The position numbers and the translations under genes were made by a program. The notes under the pieces were generated by a model. It was not told the origin of the DNA and did not search any database. It worked only from the letters and a program-made list of their open reading frames with translations. From an uncultured Elioraea sp. (GTDB lineage: Bacteria > Pseudomonadota > Alphaproteobacteria > Acetobacterales > Acetobacteraceae), in contig CALFVI010000044.1 of the NCBI GenBank assembly GCA_937928775.1, positions 1 through 34,498 of the forward strand: a DNA stretch of 34,498 nt, written 5' to 3'. This document shows positions 17,287 to 27,892 of this stretch, in pieces. Numbering within the stretch: position 1 is the stretch's first letter; every line of letters starts with the position of its first letter.

Positions 17287-17736
17287 TCAGAACGGCTTCA
17301 CGATCACCATGATCACGATGACGATCATCGCCACCGTCGGCACCTCGTTCAGCCAGCGGAAGTAGACGTGCGACCTGCGGTTGCGATCGTGCAGGAAGGC
17401 CCGGCGATGCACAGCGAGCACGTGGTGCACGCCGGTGAGCGCGATGATGCCGAGCATCTTGAGGTGCCACCAGCCCGACGACCAATCGACGATGCCGGGT
17501 GTCAGCACGAGCAGGACGCCGAACAGCCAGGTCGCGATCGCCGCTGGATTCATGATGATGGTGTGCAGCTTGCGCTCCATCACCTTGAAGCGCTCGCTCT
17601 CCGCCGATCCGGGCGCGGTTTCGCAGTGATAGACGTAGAGCCGCGGCAGGTAGAACAGGGCCGCCATCCAGGCGATCGCTGCGATGACGTGCAACGCCTT
17701 GGTCCAGAGGTAGAGATCGGCGAGCAGACCGGACAT
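17287..17736 (-). CDS. hemJ: Protoporphyrinogen IX oxidase HemJ
   Basis: 149 residues, typical. HemJ is the membrane enzyme that oxidises protoporphyrinogen IX to protoporphyrin IX in heme synthesis in bacteria without HemG or HemY. Four or so membrane helices are visible. The first contains the conserved His in LYLWTKALHVIAAIAWMAAL, followed by FYLPRLYVYH. Further conserved parts are KVMERKLHTIIMNPA, WWHLKMLGI and HHVLAVHRRAF, and the C-terminal RWLNEVPTV before the last helix. The ATG at 17736 is preferred (GAGGAACG upstream); the longer frame adds a non-conserved extension. Placement directly upstream of rho is common in alphaproteobacteria. Confidence 0.93.
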   Translation of the reverse strand: MSGLLADLYLWTKALHVIAAIAWMAALFYLPRLYVYHCETAPGSAESERFKVMERKLHTIIMNPAAIATWLFGVLLVLTPGIVDWSSGWWHLKMLGIIALTGVHHVLAVHRRAFLHDRNRRSHVYFRWLNEVPTVAMIVIVIMVIVKPF

Positions 17737-17820
17737 GCGTCTCGTTCCTCCTGTTCTCGGCTCCGCCGGGGCGGTGGTGCGCAGCAGAGGCAAACGCGCT
17801 CTCGCCCCTGCCCAGCACCC

Positions 17821-18872
17821 TTAGCGTACGAGCACGTTGCGGAACTTCCAGGGGTCGTCGGCGTCGATGCCCTGCGGGAACAGGCCCGGGCGGCCCGAGA
17901 GCGGCGTCCAGCCGGTGTAGGTGCCGATAATCGGGCCGAAATAGGGGCGCGGGATCTCGAGCACGCGCCGCCAGCCGAGCTCGTCGGCATCGACCATGCC
18001 GACGCGGGGGTTCTCGATCGCCCGCACCATGCCCCCCAACACGGCCGAGGTGACCTGCAGGGTGGTCGCGTTCTGATACGGCGCGAGCCGGCGGGCTTCC
18101 GTGATCGAGAGCTGGCTGCCGTACCAGTAGGCGTTGCGCGCGTGCCCGTAGAGCAGAACGCCGAGCTGATCGTGGCCCTCGATGATCTCGTCGTTCATTA
18201 GCCGAAGCGTGGGCTGGCAGCGGAAGGCGTTGCCCACGAACTCCTCGAGCGAGAGCACGGTGTCGTCCGCAGGCCGGTCGGCGTAATGGCAGGTCGGGCG
18301 GCAGACCACCTCGCCCGCCTCGTTGCGAAGGGTCGGGTAGTCGGCGATCGAGATCGCCTCGTTGTGGGTGATCAGCCAGGCGAGCTCGGCCCCCGGGGTT
18401 GGTGCCGTGCGCGATCAGCGCGGTCGGATCCGCGATTCCCGGCCGGCGCAGGGCGCGCGCGGCTTCGCGCAGCCCTCAGTTCGAGCGCTCGGTTGGCGAC
18501 AGGGAGGGGTCGGTGTAGCCGCCCGGCCAGGGCTCGATGAGGTGTCGATGGAGAGCGCGCCCACCTCGCTGCAGAGCGCGATCAGCTCGACCGAGGAGAC
18601 TTCGACCGAGAGGTTGACGCAGAACCCGCTTCCCGCAAGCAGCGGCGAACGCTCGCGGCGAAGATTGTCGCGGGTCATGGCGAGGCGGCGAAAGCGCACG
18701 CCCTCGCGTTCGGCGAGGTCAGGCGCCGAATCGTCCGGGTCGATCACGACCATCGACTCGCGGGGAGCGTCGATGTGGCGGAGGATGAGCGGCAGGGTGC
18801 GTTGCCGATCGAACCGAAGCCGATGATCACGATCGGGCCGGCGAAGCGGGCATGGATGGGCCACTCGCGCAT
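17821..18872 (-). pseudogene. Homospermidine synthase, broken by frameshifts, a stop and a large internal deletion
   Basis: Homospermidine synthase makes the polyamine homospermidine from putrescine. The N-terminus is recognisable (REWPIHARFAGPIVIIGFGS, then TLPLILRHIDAPRESMVVID and FCVNLSVEVSSVELIALC). So is the C-terminus (WLITHNEAISIADYPTLRNE, GVLLYGHARNAYWYGSQLSI, NATTLQVTSAVLGGMVRAIE). Lesions from 5' to 3': a one-base loss near 18804 after GFGSIG; a frameshift near 18540 after SIDT; a TGA at 18476-18478 inside the SNxxLREA segment; and a deletion near 18395. At the last, HGTNPG is joined out of frame to AELAWLITHNE, skipping about 130 residues present in intact enzymes. The remnant is 1.05 kb, against about 1.4 kb for a complete gene. 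The C-terminal part alone is an intact frame from 18309. Sequencing error could explain single bases but not the deletion. Confidence 0.85.
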
Positions 18873-19040
18873 GGCGGGATCCTCCGCGACCCGGACGCGC
18901 GCCGACGGCCTCGCGCGGTGGGGAGGGGGCTCGGACGGCCGTTCCGGGGCTCACGCCCCGCACCCGAGACGGATTCGCTGCGGCGGCGGCAGACCCGCCT
19001 GACCGGGGCGAAGGCGCGAGGTGTCGCGGAGGCGGGGGAT

Positions 19041-19059
19041 GGTGAGGGGTCGACTCACC
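19041..19059 (-). terminator. Hairpin downstream of the DEAD-box helicase gene
   Basis: GGTGAG, a 7-base loop, then CTCACC form a perfect 6-bp stem 25 bp past the helicase stop. There is no U-tract, so termination activity is uncertain. Confidence 0.3.
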
Positions 19060-19083
19060 GCACGGCCGATCTGCCGGCGGGTG

Positions 19084-20856
<1,773 letters not shown>

Positions 20857-21045
20857 GGATCGTCCGATGCCGCGTGCCCGGGCTATGTCTGCGCGGCAGC
20901 GGCAGCGGCCATGCAGCACGGTCGCAACGGGTCGTCAAGCGAAAGCCGCCTCTCGCCCTGCGCATGGGCCGGCGAGAGACTGGTTTGGCGCGCCCCCGCC
21001 CTGCGCTGCGCCCGGCGCGGGTCGGCGAATGGGCTGCGGCAGGGG

Positions 21046-21288
21046 TCAGCGGGCCCGCGCAGCGGCCCGTTTCAAAAGCCCCGCCACCAGCACGGTACCC
21101 GTCAGCAGCCCAGCCAGCAGCGCCACCTCCCCCCCTGCTGCCACCGCAAGCCAGCCCACAAGACCCACGGCGACCAGCGGCAACAAGGCAACCACGGCAG
21201 CCGGAGCCGGCACGCCGCGCGAGGCGGCGACCAGCACGAATGCGGACGCCACCACAGGCACCAACAGGATGACCAACCAAGCGGACAT
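21046..21288 (-). CDS. Small membrane protein of unknown function
   Basis: 80 residues. Two or three hydrophobic helices cover most of it: AWLVILLVPVVASAFVLVA, then VVALLPLVAVGLVGWLAVAA, then VALLAGLLTGTVLVAGLL. It ends in a basic tail KRAAARAR, suggesting a cytoplasmic C-terminus. I recognise no family. The ATG at 21288 is preferred because GGAGGGGCCA precedes it; an ATG 12 bp upstream is also in frame. The gap of 189 bp to the helicase gene leaves an operon uncertain. It could be a shadow reading frame, but the ribosome site and hydrophobic pattern favour a real gene. Confidence 0.55.
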   Translation of the reverse strand: MSAWLVILLVPVVASAFVLVAASRGVPAPAAVVALLPLVAVGLVGWLAVAAGGEVALLAGLLTGTVLVAGLLKRAAARAR

Positions 21289-21333
21289 TGGCCCCTCCAT
21301 CCACCTCTCGAGAAAAGGGTGGGCAGACGCTGG

Positions 21334-21362
21334 TTAACGCCGGGTGAAGCGCGCGCTAGCCT
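21334..21362 (+). promoter_or_regulatory. Weak candidate promoter for the alcohol dehydrogenase gene
   Basis: TTAACG and TAGCCT are spaced by 17 bp, 38 bp before the ATG at 21401 in the 112-bp divergent gap. Both hexamers match the consensus only in part. Confidence 0.3.
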
Positions 21363-21400
21363 CACACCGCTGCAACATCGGCGCCTGCGGAGGAAACGCC

Positions 21401-22567
21401 ATGGTGGCGACGATTGTTTCGCCGAGAGTGATGCTGGTGGGCGGCGGCGCGGTGTCGCGCGTCGCTGCTCTCCTGAACACGCTCCATCTCGCCCGGCCCA
21501 TGGTGGTAACCGACCCGTTCATGGTCTCCTCGGGCCTGGTGCGGCGTGTGCTCGACCCGCTCGCCGAGGCCGGGATCAACCCGCCTTTGTTCAGCGACAC
21601 CGTGTCCGACCCGACCGACACGGTGGTGCAGGCCGGGGTGTCAGCGCTGCGCGCTGCAGGCGACATCGACTGCCTGATCGGGTTCGGCGGCGGCTCCTCG
21701 CTGGATACGGCGAAGGCGATCGCCATCCTCGCCGCTGGCGGAGGCAGGATGCGGGATTGGAAGGTTCCCCGCTCTGTCGACCTCGCCGCGCTGCCGATCA
21801 TCGCCATCCCCACCACAGCGGGGACGGGCAGCGAAGTGACGCGCTTCACCGTCATCACGGACACGGAACGGAACGAGAAGATGCTGATCGCGGGGCTTGC
21901 CGCCCTGCCCGCCGCCGCCATCGTCGACTATGAACTGACCTTCACCGTTCCCCCGCGCACCACGGCCGACACCGGCATCGACAGCCTCACCCATGCTCTT
22001 GAAGCCTACGTGTCACGCCGCGCCAACCCAGTCTCAGACACCTATGCCCTGCGCGCGATGGCGCTGATCGCGCGCAACCTGCGCACCGCCTATGCTGAAC
22101 CCAGCAATGCGCTCGCTCGCGAGGCGATGATGCTCGGCGCCACCCTCGCCGGCCTCGCCTTCTCCAACGCCTCGGTCGCGCTGGTGCACGGCATGAGCCG
22201 CCCCATCGGCGCCCATTTCCACGTCGCGCACGGGCTTTCCAACGCTATGCTGCTGCCGGCGGTGACGCGCTTCTCCCTGCCCGCCGCCCTGCCCCGCTAC
22301 GCCGAGGCTGCGCGCGCCATGGGGGTCGCGCACGAGGACGACACCGACGAGGTGGCCTCACGCAAGCTGGTCGCCGAACTCGAGGCGCTCAATCGCGACC
22401 TCGCCGTGCCCACGCCACAGAGCTACGGGCTCGACGAGGCGGCCTGGCGGGCCCTGCTGCCAACGATGGCCGACCAGGCCCTCGCCTCGGGCAGCCCCGG
22501 CAACAACCCGCGCGTGCCGACGAAGGAGGAGATCATCGCCCTCTACGAGGAGGTTTGGGCGGGCTGA
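21401..22567 (+). CDS. Iron-containing alcohol dehydrogenase (group III)
   Basis: 388 residues. NAD(P)-dependent dehydrogenase acting on alcohols, aldehydes or related hydroxy compounds. The nucleotide-binding motif is GGGSSLDTAKAIAIL (about 97-111), followed by PTTAGTGSEVTRFTVI. Metal ligands are expected in the region TGIDSLTHALEAYVS and in HGMSRPIGAHFHVAHG, where the Asp and His residues are present. The C-terminal helical domain ends with NPRVPTKEEIIALYEEVW, typical of this family. The start has an excellent ribosome site (GGAGGAAACGCC). It runs toward the TRAP remnant, stop to stop, with 28 bp between. Substrate cannot be deduced; nearby broken transport genes suggest it once belonged to a carboxylate or alcohol use cluster. 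Confidence 0.9.
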   Translation: MVATIVSPRVMLVGGGAVSRVAALLNTLHLARPMVVTDPFMVSSGLVRRVLDPLAEAGINPPLFSDTVSDPTDTVVQAGVSALRAAGDIDCLIGFGGGSSLDTAKAIAILAAGGGRMRDWKVPRSVDLAALPIIAIPTTAGTGSEVTRFTVITDTERNEKMLIAGLAALPAAAIVDYELTFTVPPRTTADTGIDSLTHALEAYVSRRANPVSDTYALRAMALIARNLRTAYAEPSNALAREAMMLGATLAGLAFSNASVALVHGMSRPIGAHFHVAHGLSNAMLLPAVTRFSLPAALPRYAEAARAMGVAHEDDTDEVASRKLVAELEALNRDLAVPTPQSYGLDEAAWRALLPTMADQALASGSPGNNPRVPTKEEIIALYEEVWAG

Positions 22568-22595
22568 CGATCCATCCTCCGCTGCCTCAGCGTCC

Positions 22596-23355
22596 CTACA
22601 CCTCGCGCGGCAGCCAGAGCACGAGATCGGGAAACGCGAAGGCGAGGAGGACGACGAAGAGCTGGATGGCGACGAAGGGAATGACGCCGAGGTAGATGTC
22701 CTTCGTCGACACCTGCGGTGGTGCCACGCCCTTGAGGCAGAAGAGCGAGAAGCCGACGGGAGGGGTGAGGAAGGACGTTTGCAGCATCACCGCGAAGACG
22801 ACGACGAACCACACCGGGTCGAAGCCCAAGCCGCGCAGCAGCGGCGCGACCAGAGGCAGGTAGATCCCCGAGCACGAAACGCACGATGCCCTCGGGGCCG
22901 AAGGGCAGGCTGTTCAGCACGTGCGCGATGAACTCGTCCCCACCGAGTGGGCGCATGACCAGGGCGAAGGCGGAGGCGCCGATGAAGATCGCCATGATGA
23001 AGGCGGTCGTCTCGGCCGTCTTCACGCACACGTCCTTCTCCACCGCGGGCCGCAGGCGGCGGTTGGCGGCGGCAAGCAGCATCGTGCCCATCGCACCCAC
23101 GCCTGAGGCCTCGGTCGCGGTGGCGATGCCGAAGAAGATCGAACCAAGCACGGCGAGGATCAGCCCTGCCGGCGGGGCGTAGCGCTCGAGCACGGCGCTG
23201 ACGGTGACGAGGACGAGCAGCAGCCAGACGAAGGCGAAGACGAGCCCAACCCGGTGCACCACCCGCTCGATCGCATCGGCGGGCGGACAGGGCGGCAGGC
23301 CCGCGAGGTGGCCCTTCGCCGCCCCGCCGGCAGAGCCACCGACAAGATTGGTCAC
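22596..23355 (-). pseudogene. TRAP transporter dctQ-dctM remnant: fused small and large permease, frameshifted
   Basis: The first 60 residues from GTG 23355 look like the start of a TRAP small permease (DctQ): AIERVVHRVGLVFAFVWLLL, then VSAVLERYA. Near 23175 the sequence passes in frame into the C-terminal half of a large permease (DctM): PPAGLILAVLGSIFFGIATA, TEASGVGAMGTMLLAAANRR, then IGASAFALVMRPLGGDE. The rest of DctQ and about half of DctM are missing, so a deletion joined the two genes. A second lesion near 22866 removes about 10 residues after RFVLG and shifts frame; the true frame resumes with IYLPLVAPLLRGLGFDPVW and runs to WLPREV. The gene follows dctP by 21 bp, as in a normal dctPQM operon. 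Transport activity is not expected. Confidence 0.8.
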
Positions 23356-23376
23356 GGCGTCGGCCGCCGGTGCCGC

Positions 23377-24420
23377 TCAGCCGGCAGCGGCCCAGCGCGT
23401 CAGCGGCCAGTCGCGCTGCAGGTCGCCGAGCTGCTTCCAGGGCGCGCGCTCAGCCTGGAAGCGGCGCATGCTCTCCAGCACCTCGCGGAAATCGGCATTG
23501 GTCGCTGCCTGCAGACGCTCGAGCACCTCGCGCGGCAGCTGCGACACCGTGATTCCCTGGTCGCGGAGGCGGTTCAGCGCAGCCCCTTGCAGCGCCTCGG
23601 CGCGCGCCATGGCGTAGGCCACTCCCGCCTGGCAAGCGGTTTCGATCATCGCGCGCGTCGCCGGCTGCAGCCCGTCCCAAACCCGTCGGCTGGTGGAAGC
23701 CGGGCAGGTGCAGGAAGCGCCCGACCCGATGGAAGCCGAGCTGTTCGTCAATTCTGGGCAGGGAGAACTCGGTGCCGTCCAGCACGCCGCACTCGAGCGC
23801 CTGGGAGAGCTCAGGCCCGCGGATCAGCTGCACGGAGGCCCTCACCCGCTCGCAGATCCGCCCGCCCAGGCCAGCAGCGCGGAAGCGCAGGCCGCGCACC
23901 TGGTCGAGCGAGGGGATCTCCTGGCGCAACCAGCCAGCTCCTTCGGGGCTGATCGCGCCGCAGAAGATCGGCACCCCGTTGTGCCGCGCATCGATCCGCT
24001 CGCGCAGGTCCTTGCCACCGTGGAACCGGTATGAGGCGGAGAATTCGCGCACTTCCATGCCGAAGTGGGTGGCCCCGTACAGGGCGGAGGCCGGGACCTT
24101 GCCGATCTCGTAGCCCACGCAGGCTGTAGCCCGCCTCGACCTTGCCTTCGCTCACCGCGTCGAACACGCCAAGGGCGGGAATGACGGTGCCCGGTTCCTG
24201 CACCCTAAGATCGATCCGCCCGCTGGACATCGCGCGCAGCCGCTCAGCCACCCAGGGCAGGGTGTCGCCGAGCGCGGTGAGGTTGGAGCCGAAGGCGATC
24301 GGCACGCCGCGACGAAGCCGCTCCTGCGCGGTGGCGGAGGTGACGGAGAATGTCGCGACGAGAACGGCCGCAGTGGCGGTCGCTGCAAAGCGGCGCGCAA
24401 GGGGTGATGTGAAGCCCATT
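23377..24420 (-). pseudogene. TRAP transporter substrate-binding protein DctP, frameshifted
   Basis: DctP is the periplasmic receptor of a TRAP transporter, usually for carboxylic acids. The signal peptide is intact (RRFAATATAAVLVATFSVTS, then ATAQE) after a strong ribosome site GGGAGGAAGG. The first frame runs to FDAVSEGKVEAGYS, then shifts near 24126. The second frame continues with GYEIGKVPASALYGATHFGM, ISPEGAGWLRQEIPSLDQV and GTEFSLPRIDEQLGFHRVG to the conserved FHQP. Near 23690 about 10 expected residues are lost and the frame shifts again. The third frame has VWDGLQPATRAMIETACQAG and APWKQLGDL before the stop. All three blocks belong to one gene of about 345 residues. It heads the decayed dctPQM operon. 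Confidence 0.85.
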
Positions 24421-24590
24421 CCTTCCTCCCGGGTCGCCCGAGTGGCGTGAAGCGGATTGATCTCTGGCGCAGCCACGCTGTGCCGAAGGAGGGGCGCACT
24501 TCACCGCGAAACTCCGCGTGGTCGGCGGGCGGAAGGCAAGGGCGAAGGCGGCGCCGCGACGGTGCTCGCCAACGACTCGCCAACTCTTCG

Positions 24591-25829
24591 TCACACCGGC
24601 CCGCTTGCACCCCAGGCCGCCGTCCAGGCAGCGATGGCGCCTGCCGGCAGGGGCCTGCCCACCATCCAGCCCTGAGCGAGATCAGCGCCGATCTCCTGCG
24701 CCACGGCCCAGGCCTGCGGCGTCTCCACCCCTTCCGCCACCACGGCGAGCCCGCGGTCGTGCGCGCGGCGCACGAGATCTGCGAGCGCGGCGCGCTGGCG
24801 GCGGTCTCGCAGAGCGTCGAGGACGAGCGAGCGGTCGAGCTTCATTTCGGTGAAGGGCAGTGCGACCAGCCCGGCCTGCGCCTCGGAGGGGGTGAAATCG
24901 TCGATGGAGACGCCGAAGCGCAAGGCGCGCAGCCTGAGCGCCGCCTCGCGCACCGCCTCGAGGTCGCGCGCGATCTGGCTCTCCGTGAGCTCGATGGTCA
25001 GCGCTTCTACCGGCAGCCCGCCCGCCGCGCACGCCGCTGAGAGCCGTTCGGGGAGGTGCGCGTCGAGCAGGACATCGAGCGGAAGGTTGAGGGCGACCGT
25101 GTAGCGCAGCCGCGCCGCGTGCAAGGCGGCGAGGTCGGCCACCGCCTGCTGCACGACTCGGTGGCCGAGTGCGGCGGCAAGTCCTGCCCGTTCTGCCAGG
25201 GGCACGAACTCGGTAGCCCCGATCAGCCCGTGCAGCGGGTGTTCCCATCGTGCAAGCGCCTCCAGCGCGACCGGCACGCCGTCGTCCAGACGCACCTGGG
25301 GCTGATAGCGGTTGACGATCGCCCCGCCGGCGATGGCTCGCGCGAGATCCTCCGCCCCCAGGGGTGGGGCGTTTCCGCGCGGCCTCTCGCGCAGCCCGGC
25401 GACCAGCGCGGCGAGGGCGCGCGAATCCGCAATCTCCTGTACGGCGAGGGAGGCGAGGCCGAGTCCGCGCGCGGCGGCAGCGAGGCGCGGCGCGCGATGC
25501 GGGGACCCGACGAACAGGATCGGGGCAGCGAGATCCGGCTCGGCAAGCAGGCGGAGCAAGCGGCCGAGGCCGGCCCGAAAGGCACCGGGCTGCGCGAGCA
25601 CGAAGGGCGGAGCGCCAGCGGCGCGGGCAAGGCGGGTGACGGCGAGGTCGGCGTTCGGCACCAGCAGCACCTCGCCGCTGCTGCCGCTCTCCGCCGCCAG
25701 CCCGGCGAGATGCCCGGCTAGTTCGCCGCGCGCCACCACCAGGGGCGGCAGTCTCGCGACCCCTGGCCACGGGATCGCGGCCGCGCTCTGCCCGCTTGCC
25801 GGGCCGGCCGCCTGCTCTCCGCCCCCCAT
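24591..25829 (-). CDS. EAL-domain protein, putative cyclic di-GMP phosphodiesterase
   Basis: 412 residues from ATG 25829. The EAL domain occupies about 180-405 and would hydrolyse the second messenger c-di-GMP. Catalytic elements appear kept: ALEALARWEHP (EAL), the Asn in ALNLPLDVL, the Glu in TIELTESQIARD, DD in SIDDF, the Lys in EMKLDRSLV, the Glu in VVAEGVETPQAW and the Gln in QGWMVGRPL. The loop after DD reads DDFTPSE instead of the usual DDFGTG, so loop 6 is altered. The N-terminal 160 residues have receiver-like alternation (EVLLVPNADLAVTRLARAAG, then APILFVG) but lack clear phosphorylation Asp/Lys residues. No GGDEF domain. It is divergent from the aminotransferase gene, 124 bp apart. 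Confidence 0.85.
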   Translation of the reverse strand: MGGGEQAAGPASGQSAAAIPWPGVARLPPLVVARGELAGHLAGLAAESGSSGEVLLVPNADLAVTRLARAAGAPPFVLAQPGAFRAGLGRLLRLLAEPDLAAPILFVGSPHRAPRLAAAARGLGLASLAVQEIADSRALAALVAGLRERPRGNAPPLGAEDLARAIAGGAIVNRYQPQVRLDDGVPVALEALARWEHPLHGLIGATEFVPLAERAGLAAALGHRVVQQAVADLAALHAARLRYTVALNLPLDVLLDAHLPERLSAACAAGGLPVEALTIELTESQIARDLEAVREAALRLRALRFGVSIDDFTPSEAQAGLVALPFTEMKLDRSLVLDALRDRRQRAALADLVRRAHDRGLAVVAEGVETPQAWAVAQEIGADLAQGWMVGRPLPAGAIAAWTAAWGASGPV

Positions 25830-25953
25830 GTTCACCAGCCTCTCCGCTCTGTTAGCGTCCGCCCCGCCCCCCAACCGCAACCAGTTTCCAACAATGCGAG
25901 ACGGAACACGCGAAAAGATGCCTCACTCAGCGAGCGGCGTAAATGAAAGGGCG

Positions 25954-27300
25954 ATGACAGCGCAGCGTCCGTCGCGCCTGCTGCACCGGTCCCTTCGCGC
26001 CGACCCGCCGATCGCGGTGGCTGGAAAGGGGGTGTGGCTGATCGATCGTGACGGCCGGCGCTACGCCGATGCGTGCGGCGGCGCGGCCGTCTCCTGCCTC
26101 GGCCATGGGCACCCGGCGGTGATCGCCGCAGTGCGCGACCAGCTCGCTCGTCTCGATTACGTGCACACCTCCTTCTTCTCGTGCCCGGCGGCCGAGGAAC
26201 TGGCCGAGGTGCTGCTGGACGGTGCGCCCGAGGGTCTGTCGCGCGCCTTCATCGTCTCGAGCGGGTCAGAGGCGATCGAGGCGGCGCTGAAGATTGCCCG
26301 CCAGTACTTTGTCGAGATCGGTGCGCCTGCCCGCTCGCGCTTCATCGCGCGACGGCAGAGCTACCATGGTGCGACCCTGGGCGCCCTTGCCGTCGGCGGA
26401 AACCTCCCCCGCCGCGCCCTCTACGACCCGATTCTGATCCCCGCGAGCCTCGTTGAACCGTGTTTCGCCTACCGTTTCCGCCGCGACGACGAGACGGAGG
26501 ACGCATACGGCGCGCGGGCGGCGGCGAGCCTGGAGGCGGAGATCCTGCGTCACCCGCCCGGCACGGTGGCAGCGTTCCTCGCCGAGACGGTGGTCGGTGC
26601 GACGGCGGGGTCGGTGCCGCCTGTGCCGGGCTACTTTCGGCGCATCCGCGAGATCTGCGACCGGCACGGGATTCTGCTCATCCTCGATGAGGTGATGTGC
26701 GGGCTCGGCCGCTGCGGCGCCTTGCACGCCTGTCTCGACGAGGGGGTCGCACCCGACATCCTGGTGGTGGGCAAGGGGCTTGGGGCAGGGGTGCAGCCGG
26801 TGGGCGCGATGCTCGTGCATCGCCGCATCGTGGAGGCGATCGCGGCCGGCTCCGGCGCCTTCGCGCACGGGCAGACCTACCTCGCCCACCCGGTGGCCTG
26901 TGCGGCGGCGCTTGCCGTGCAGAGGGTGATCCGCGACGAGGGGCTGGTCGCCCGCTCGGCCGCCATGGGGCGCGCGCTCGAGGCGCGGCTGAGCCAGCGG
27001 TTCGGCAACCACCCGCATGTCGGCGACATTCGCGGGCGGGGCCTCTTCTGGTCGCTCGAGCTGGTCGCTGACCGCGCGAGCAAGGCGCCCTTCGACCCGG
27101 GCCTTGCCCTGCACGCGCGGATCAAGCGTGCGGCCTTCGCGCGGGGGCTTCTCGTCTACGCGATGGGCGGCACCATCGACGGCCAATCAGGCGATCATGT
27201 CACGCTCGCGCCCCCGTTTACCGTGACTGAGGCGGAGCTTGACCTGATCGTGGCGTGGCTCGGCGAGGCGGTGGAGGCGGCGCTGGCCGAGGTGGCGTGA
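25954..27300 (+). CDS. Class III PLP-dependent aminotransferase
   Basis: 448 residues. Fold-type I transaminase of the ornithine/omega-amino acid group. Visible elements are VWLIDRDGRRYADACGGAAV at the N-terminus, SGSEAIEAALKIARQY (cofactor phosphate site), YHGATLGALAVGG, the PLP-ring Asp in ILLILDEVMCGLGR, and the Schiff-base Lys in LVVGKGLGAG, followed by QPVGAML. ATG 25954 is preferred because GAAAGGGCG precedes it and homology starts just after; the same frame is open for another 640 bp upstream, antisense to the EAL gene. Its stop overlaps the GTG of the broken thioesterase (GTGA). Amino donor and acceptor are not predictable; beta-alanine or similar omega-amino acids are typical for relatives. 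Confidence 0.9.
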   Translation: MTAQRPSRLLHRSLRADPPIAVAGKGVWLIDRDGRRYADACGGAAVSCLGHGHPAVIAAVRDQLARLDYVHTSFFSCPAAEELAEVLLDGAPEGLSRAFIVSSGSEAIEAALKIARQYFVEIGAPARSRFIARRQSYHGATLGALAVGGNLPRRALYDPILIPASLVEPCFAYRFRRDDETEDAYGARAAASLEAEILRHPPGTVAAFLAETVVGATAGSVPPVPGYFRRIREICDRHGILLILDEVMCGLGRCGALHACLDEGVAPDILVVGKGLGAGVQPVGAMLVHRRIVEAIAAGSGAFAHGQTYLAHPVACAAALAVQRVIRDEGLVARSAAMGRALEARLSQRFGNHPHVGDIRGRGLFWSLELVADRASKAPFDPGLALHARIKRAAFARGLLVYAMGGTIDGQSGDHVTLAPPFTVTEAELDLIVAWLGEAVEAALAEVA

Positions 27301-27762
27301 TCTCTGGGCCGAAGCCGCCCGCCCTCGACCGCGAGGCGCTCACCTTTGTCGGCCGAGTGTTCGCCGGCGCTGGGTTCGGCGACAGGCGGCTTTTGCTCGC
27401 CGAGTCCTCGCCGAGTATGGGCGCGGGCGCTGCTGGGTTGTGATGCCGATCGACCCTGCGACGGTGCGCCCGGGCCCCTCGGTGTCCGGCCCGACGATGA
27501 TGGCTTGGGCGACGTCTCAGCCTGGGTGGCGCTTCCCTCCGTAATCGGGGCAATCGGGCCTGTGCCGCTTGCCGTCACCTCGAACCTGACCCTGTCCTTC
27601 CTCCGTCCGGCCGGGCTGGCCGACCTCGCTTGGGACTGCCGCGTGCTGCCGGCGGGGCGGCGGCTTGCCACCATGCTCACCGACGTCATGCGCGTCCCTG
27701 ATGAGGTTCGTATCGCGCACCTGACCATCACCTGTGCCTTGCCCGACGACGCGCGAGCGTGA
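27297..27762 (+). pseudogene. PaaI/hotdog thioesterase-like gene with two frameshifts
   Basis: Hotdog-fold acyl-CoA thioesterase relative, translationally coupled to the aminotransferase through GTGA. Frame 1 gives PPALDREALTFVGRVFAGAG and FGDRRLLLAE. Near 27404 one base appears lost; the next frame gives EYGRGRCWVVMPIDPATVRP and GPSVSGPTMMA, the typical active-site helix region. Near 27503 another base is lost, and the third frame gives LGDVSAWVALPSVIGAIGPV, LAVTSNLTLSFLRPAG and the C-terminus IAHLTITCALP. Put together they make a complete protein of about 155 residues. Only single-base losses are seen, so sequencing error is a real alternative, although other genes nearby carry larger deletions. 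Confidence 0.75.
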
Positions 27763-27892
27763 CGCATCGTCTTGAGCGCGAACTCTATTCAGCGCGCGAC
27801 GGAGTCGAGGGCTCAGGCGCATCGGCGTGCGCGGCAAAGTCGTGCACCGGGTACGCACCTGCGAGATGGCCCCAAGACCTATACGTCAGAGA

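Noticed and set aside
22543-23355. Single intact 270-residue membrane protein
   Set aside because: After RFVLG the frame turns into Arg/Gly-rich sequence without helices, while the neighbouring frame continues the TRAP large permease.
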